In this document: in pieces, positions 59,101 to 64,000 of the stretch
Numbering within the stretch: the first letter of the stretch is position 1
Layout of the letters: each line of letters begins with the position of its first letter
DNA from: Papaver somniferum
Lineage: Eukaryota > Streptophyta > Magnoliopsida > Ranunculales > Papaveraceae
DNA length: 64,000 nucleotides
Direction of reading: 5' to 3'
Assembly (NCBI RefSeq): GCF_003573695.1
Contig: NC_039359.1
Span: 157,224,210-157,288,209, forward strand
Notes under the pieces: generated by a model
What the model was told of the DNA's origin: nothing
Databases searched by the model: none
The model's input: only the letters and a program-made list of their open reading frames with translations
Position numbers and translations under genes: made by a program

Positions 59101-59605
59101 TCTCTTCGAAACCTATATGAGAAGGCGTCAATCAATATACCCCCTTACTGTAAGGACATGTCTCTTAGGGCATCCCTCTGGACATGTCTCTTCAGATCCA
59201 AATCTGGAGTATCCGTAACTGACTTGCGACTTTTGATTCAAACCAAACAGTTCCATACTTTCCCTTTTCCCTTATCTCTTGCGGGTTACCCAGCCACTAC
59301 ATATATTTAATCTAACTTATTTGGATACTGATCAGATATCCAACACATACTAGTACTCAGCCAATACGAACTCATTCTTTGATTCTTAACAGAACTGGTT
59401 GCCAAGAAGAGTAATGAGCGCATGGAGAGTTGCAGGAATATTGCATGCACTGGAGAATTGGGGAGATCATGAATGTGGAAAGTGGTTGAAGAACAATCAG
59501 AATGTAGACGTGATTGAAAAAGTGTGGTCTGCTAGTTTACGCCATGGTTTCCGCCCTTATTATGTTCACACTCCCGCCTGCAACCGTACCCGCACCGCTG
59601 CTTAA
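56126..59605 (+). pseudogene. CER1-like very-long-chain alkane synthase, one in-frame stop
   Basis: Exons: 56126-56185, 56304-56533, 56620-56852, 56961-57180, 57282-57720, 57813-57920, 58019 to about 58486, 58556-58774 and 59393-59605. The start MASKPGILTEWPWTPLG is typical of CER1. The fatty-acid-hydroxylase-type His clusters are intact: H148-x3-HH, H161-S-HHH and H250-x2-HH. The C-terminal WAX2-like half has NWLPRRVMSAWRVAGILHALENW. CER1 works with CER3 in the endoplasmic reticulum to make alkanes of cuticular wax. TAG at 57577-57579 (codon 347) replaces the conserved Trp of the 'LWP' motif. All else stays open, giving about 729 codons against about 625 usually, with extra residues in exons 7-8. 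Intron 6 has a GC donor. The exon 7 donor is uncertain. A recent pseudogene, an allele, or a sequencing error are the options. Confidence 0.85.
58808..59345 (+). mobile_element. Solo LTR in the last intron of the CER1-like gene (538 bp)
   Basis: It begins TGTTGGAAATT and ends ATATCCAACA, with the exact 5-bp duplication CATAC on each side (58803-58807, 59346-59350). A TATA-like TTATATAG lies near 59073. No internal region is present, so recombination between two LTRs or a very small element is likely. Confidence 0.85.
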
Positions 59606-59940
59606 TGAAACGTGGGAGGATGGTATTAGTATATATGTCTGGTGTCCACAGTTGGCATCTAACTATCTAGTGCACGAAGTTTACATTTGTGTGTGTTGCT
59701 AAATAAAGTCAAGGACATGGTCCTTACAATCATAAAGCTTAATTCTACAATCGTTAAATATTGAGCTATCATCTCTAAATAAAGATAGCTTTTATTATAC
59801 AAAAAACGCAAAGAAGCAAAGCTGTACTGTCAGAATCAAATATCATGTAGGAGTAAAACTCATGGCGAATGCAGCATCCATGAGGGGGCAATTGTCATTT
59901 ATGGGCTTACTTCATTCCTCGTTAACAATTCTTATTTCTT
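59606..59940 (+). other. CER1-like 3' UTR and spacer
   Basis: AT-rich, no gene. TAAATAAAGTC near 59701 and CTAAATAAAGAT near 59776 contain AATAAA and could serve as polyadenylation signals. Confidence 0.4.
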
Positions 59941-60980
59941 GAAACCTATTTTGAGGCATACTATATTTTTTTGAGGCATACCAGATAATGCCAAAATAGG
60001 GTCACTAAATAAAAAACAACATCACCCCTCATCCACCATTTTTGATAATGGCATAACTACCCTTATATAATTAGTGTAAATGATTATGATTATAATTGAT
60101 TAATTATCAATTTTAAGGATTGATTAAACATTAAACTATTAGTGGTGAATTAGTAGAAAAATCAAATTTATGTGAGAGAGTTGGGATTTTTGAGAGGAAG
60201 AAGAAGAAGAAGTGAAGAAAAAAAGTTTGGGTTTTGACTTTTGAGATTTTAGTGATTAGAAGTGACCAAAATGTGTGATTCAAATCAGAGGTAAACTTCA
60301 ATCGAGGTTTAATTTCCTTTTATAAGTTGAATCTGCCAAAAAATTGAATTTTTAAAACCCAGATCTGCTGACCAGATGAACAGTTCGGCTCAAAAGTTAT
60401 CAGCCGAACTTCACTCAGAAACTGAATCATCCACTAGGTTCGGCTTGAAAAATTGAGGTTCGGCTGGAAAATTGAGGTTCGGCTGAAAATATTGTAAAGT
60501 CGCATTAGCCGAACATAGTGTTTCTCTAAATCATACACTAAGTTCGGCTCAAAATTGATACTGCAAGATCAGCCGAACTGATCTTCTGAAAACCCTAATT
60601 TCATCTTTGAAATCATATTCTACCGATCAAACAAAATAAAATCAATCAAAAACAAGATGGGTTTGTTACGCATACATTCTAAAATACATCTAAGAGCAAT
60701 TGAGATTTGGATTTCGCATTCCAACATCGCTCACTTCGATTCGTTTTTCCTTTATTTGATTAATTTATTTATTGAATTGGAGTCCTAGATGTTTAAGTTT
60801 AAAGTTTATTTTGACTTTTAATTTTAGGTTTTTGAGGATAAGGAAACTATGACAAATTGAAATTATTTAGGGATATATAGGTAATTACACTACCTTTAGA
60901 CACCCCTTATAAACCCACCCTAGATAATATAATGGATGAGTATGCCTCAAAAAAAATGAGTATGCCTCAAAATAGGTTTC
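59941..60980. mobile_element. Non-autonomous TIR element (1040 bp) with TTCGGCT motifs
   Basis: Inverted ends of about 42 bp (GAAACCTATTTTGAGGCATA at both) are flanked by the 8-bp near-duplication TATTTCTT (59933-59940) and TGTTTCTT (60981-60988). The interior has many GTTCGGCT and AGCCGAAC copies at 60380-60590 and no transposase. The 8-bp flank suggests hAT; Mutator is possible. Confidence 0.75.
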
Positions 60981-61241
60981 TGTTTCTTAGTGCTAAGATA
61001 CATATGGTGGGCTTAGGAGCATTGTTTAGGAGAGTATTAACTGACCCGGTCTTGAGTAAGGGTGAGCATTTGGCCGGTAATCCGTGGATTTAACCGGAAC
61101 CAACCGTATTTTTGCGGGTGGATGTCCGGACCGTTCGCTAATGGGTTGGACACGGATGAAATTTTTGAAATTCAACGGATGACGGATTGGGTCCAGATGC
61201 AACCTTGAAAATCCATTAGGCATCCATATCTGTTAAATTAA
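60981..61241. other. CCG/ATCCGT-rich spacer
   Basis: GGGTGAGCATTTGGCCGG and repeated GGAT/CCGT words at 61055-61220 pair loosely with 61855-61950 across the Tourist-like MITE, suggesting an older, larger element that it entered. Borders not resolved. Confidence 0.3.
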
Positions 61242-61663
61242 TGGTGGGTTTGTTTGCAGAATTCACTGTTTCCAGGAATTTATAATTCCATGGGATTACA
61301 AATTCTGGGAATCATGTAAGTTCCTTGTGTGTTTGGTAACTCAATTAAAATTCTTAGAATTTATAGATTTATCTTGTATTAAAGTCTTTGTACCGTTAGG
61401 CATTACCCTCAAATCTTAAAATTGCATATATATGAGATGTAGAGTTAAAAAAAAGTGGGTCCATAAATCCCTTGATAAGTTTCCCGGCAAATCTTAGGGG
61501 GGAGGGGTCGGACTCTATATGGAGGATTTGCTGGAAAACTGAATCCCGTAGGAAACGTGATTCCAAGGATTCAGGCAACCAAACATACAAAGGGAAACGT
61601 AATTCTACCAAATCCCCTGGACCCATAAATTCCACCTTTAAAATTCTACATCCAAACCCACCA
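61242..61663. mobile_element. Tourist-like (PIF/Harbinger) MITE (422 bp)
   Basis: Ends are inverted copies beginning TGGTGGGTTTG and continuing to AGAATT. The flanks are TAA on both sides (61239-61241, 61664-61666), the 3-bp duplication typical of PIF/Harbinger. Confidence 0.8.
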
Positions 61664-62077
61664 TAAGGGAATTCATATAGCTTTAGAACATACTATAGAT
61701 AAATTAACAATTTTTAATGTGTTTGTTCGGAGTGTTGTCGATGGCTCATATATATTTGTATACATATATATGATATGTACGTTCTATAAGAAGTTACTTA
61801 TGTTGGTTTTATTTCTTTATTGTAAATTTCAACTAAAACAAATCCATTGGAATATCCGTATCCAATCCGTCCATCCATTGGATGTGAATTAATCCGTTTG
61901 ACGTTGGATAGGATGCGGATAATAAATGTGAAATCCGTAGTGTATCAAACAAGATGATAATTTAAACTAAATACTCCATCCTCATTCATTATGGCCCCAC
62001 AAAAAGCTGACGTGGGTTGATGTGATGAGAGTATTGTAAAATACATCTCTCTCATTGATTCTAACCCCACATCAACT
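61664..62077. other. Spacer without recognised gene
   Basis: AT-rich sequence. GACGTGGGTTGATGTGATGAGAG and the inverted CTCTCATTGATTCTAACCCCAC near 62010-62075 could form a hairpin. Confidence 0.35.
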
Positions 62078-64000
62078 GAGAATATACTATGTTTACATCA
62101 CTAACAGCATCACCCATTACTCCATTGTTACTCCATGTTATCTATTTTCAACTTCCCCCCTTCCATTTTCATCCGATAAAACGAAAATTCATATTCTCCC
62201 ATTTTTATTCTTCTTCCATAACTGCTCAAATTTCTCTCAATGTTTTCTGTTAAGGATACATCTATCATCCGTAATTGCAGCTCATGCCTTCATTGTTACA
62301 GCTGCAATATCTTTGATTCTCTCATGCCTTAGTCAGTGCCTTAATCACCGGTATACTATTATTCTCATTGAATGTATTTTTTTATTCGCATTCATGTATA
62401 ATAAACCCTATTTAGGGAAATGTATTTGATATATAAAGTAATAGAAATCCACCAAGTTTTGAGTGAAATTATTCACCCAAAAGATTGAGTTCTGTTTTGG
62501 TATCAGCCAGAACGATCCATATCCACGCTTCTTCTAAAAAATAAAAATAAAAATCTCAAATGGCAGCACCAAAAACCTCAACCCTTCATACCATTCATGT
62601 TAATCATCTGACTAGCATGAAGCTCACAGACACCAACTTCATTCTTCGGAAAACCCAGTTTATGCCATTAATGAAGGGATATAGACTAGAAGGTTATGTG
62701 AATGGAACTTACAAAAAACAATCACCAACTATATCCCTGGCACAGAACCAAATTCACCAGCAATCACAAATCCTGCATACACCAAATTTGAAGAACAAGA
62801 CCAGATTCTCTTAGAATGGATATTATCATCCCTTACTGAAGGAGTTCTATCTCGAGTCTCTGGTGCAACCTCATCAAAAGAAGTCTGGGATGCTTTGGAA
62901 AAACGATATGCTCCTAAAACGAGAGCACATCTGAGAAATCTCAAGAGAAAACTCAATGATCTGAAGAAAGGTAATAGCTCTATGAATGAATAATTTTCAA
63001 AATCTAAACAACTTTTTGATGCTCTTGCAGCATCAGGAAGCCCACTTGATGAAGCTGATATGCAGGAGTCCATACTCAGTGGACTAGATCAAGCCTATGA
63101 TGCTATTGTAACTTCTGTTGGCATTATTGAAAAGATAGATATGGATGCCTTTTATACGCATCACCTCTCATATGATTTGAGACTTGAACAACAGATGGCA
63201 ACACTTCAACAACCTTTAGCAAACATTGCCTTGTCAGCTGCTGCACGGCCATATCAAAGGCAACAGTCAGCAAATTTTCAACCAAACCGATCCCCAAATT
63301 ATCAAGGCTCTCGTAACCAACATCGTCAGCCTAGGAAGGATCAAGGTCAAGGGCCGTGTCGAATCTTCAATCACAAAAATCACAATGCAAGCTTTTGCTG
63401 GTTTCACAAAGATAACAATGCACCACAAAGAGGAGAACCAGCTGCATATCTTGCTTTACCTGGTGGTCCTGCTGATAATAACTGGGTGACTGATACAGGA
63501 GCAACACATCATCTGACAGCCAATCTCAACAATCTTTCCATTCGTCATGAATATGATGGCACATAATAAGTCCATGTGGGCAATGGTAATGCACTTCATA
63601 TTGAAAATATTGGTAATGCCTCCTTTTCTCACAATAATCGATCATTTAAACTCAATAATATCTTACATGTGCCTCAAATTAAAACCAACTTGCTCTCAGT
63701 TTCAAAATTTTGTCAAGATAATCATGTTTATTTTGAATTTTACACTGGTTTCTTTCTTGTAAAGGATCTGAACTCCAAGAGAATACTGTTGCGAGGCAGC
63801 AGTAAAGATGGACTCTATATATTTGACGGTGTACGAGAGATTGACAAAGCTTCACCAACTGCTCTTGTGTCACCTACAATTCCAATATGGCATCAGCGTC
63901 TAGGCCACCCAATGCTGCGTAATGTCATGTGAGTTATCAAGAATTTTTCCCTTCCAGTATATAATAAAAAGTTTGACTTTTGCAATTCATGTCATGTAAG
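62078..64000 (+). mobile_element. Copia element, 5' part (runs off the window)
   Basis: A likely 5' LTR from about 62078 (TGAGAATATACTATG) to about 62495 is followed by the primer site TTGGTATCAGCC (62497-62508) and then gag-protease. LTR borders are tentative because the 3' LTR is outside the window. Confidence 0.7.
62560..63932 (+). pseudogene. Copia gag-protease-pre-integrase, broken
   Basis: The gag start MAAPKTSTLHTIHVNHLTSM with the block KLTDTNFILRKTQFMPLMKG is typical of a copia group. A frameshift near 62720 is followed by ILSSLTEGVLSRVSGATS, then TAA at 62991-62993. The zinc knuckle region (about 63357) reads C-R-I-F-N-H-K-N-H-x4-C, so one Cys is missing. The protease motif WVTDTGATHHLT is at about 63483. 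A double TAA at 63564-63569 and TGA at 63930-63932 follow, with the pre-integrase block IWHQRLGHP just before the latter. Inactive as it stands. Confidence 0.9.

Overview
The window is AT-rich plant nuclear DNA. Intron-split genes, a strigolactone-pathway P450, a CER1-like wax gene, an IQD gene and dense nested LTR retrotransposons point to a repeat-rich eudicot. A basal eudicot such as a poppy relative is a guess from overall look, not something the sequence proves. I see no CRISPR arrays, bacterial operons or rRNA, and I recognised no tRNA gene.

Layout. 1-12640 is stacked retrotransposons. An LTR of a large Ty3/gypsy-type element (1-1619) sits in the 5' LTR of a Sirevirus-like copia element S1 (1620-10421). 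S1 in turn sits in the gag of a minus-strand Sirevirus-like element S2 (10422-12640). 12641-16989 is intergenic with two MITEs and the IQD promoter side. 16990-20642 is an apparently intact five-exon IQD gene (491 aa). 21250-22690 is a TIR element. 22760-42075 is a LINE 3' end split by Sirevirus-like element S3 (24105-41876, TSD AATCC). The 3' LTR of S3 is split by a Tat-like Ty3/gypsy element (32130-40969, TSD TGAGA) with gag and protease on the plus strand, a spliced antisense ORF, and no polymerase. 42390-42970 is a second LINE copy.

43449-59605 is the second genic island. It holds a broken 3' duplicate of a CYP711A gene (43449-47530, minus), whose last intron carries an unidentified multi-frame insert with an A-rich tail (44341-46448). 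A copia element (47551-51181) follows. Next come a full-length CYP711A/MAX1-type gene (51521-55215, minus, five exons, 536 aa) and, head to head with it across about 0.9 kb, a CER1-like gene (56126-59605, plus, nine exons) with one in-frame TAG at a conserved Trp position. MITEs and LTR remnants lie in introns of both. 59941-61663 holds two more TIR elements, and 62078-64000 is the 5' part of another copia element.

The host genes serve separate processes: calmodulin-linked scaffolding (IQD), carlactone oxidation for strigolactones (CYP711A), and very-long-chain alkane synthesis for cuticular wax (CER1-like). I see no pathway link between them. No LTR element here keeps a complete polymerase, so all depend on partners elsewhere or are dead.
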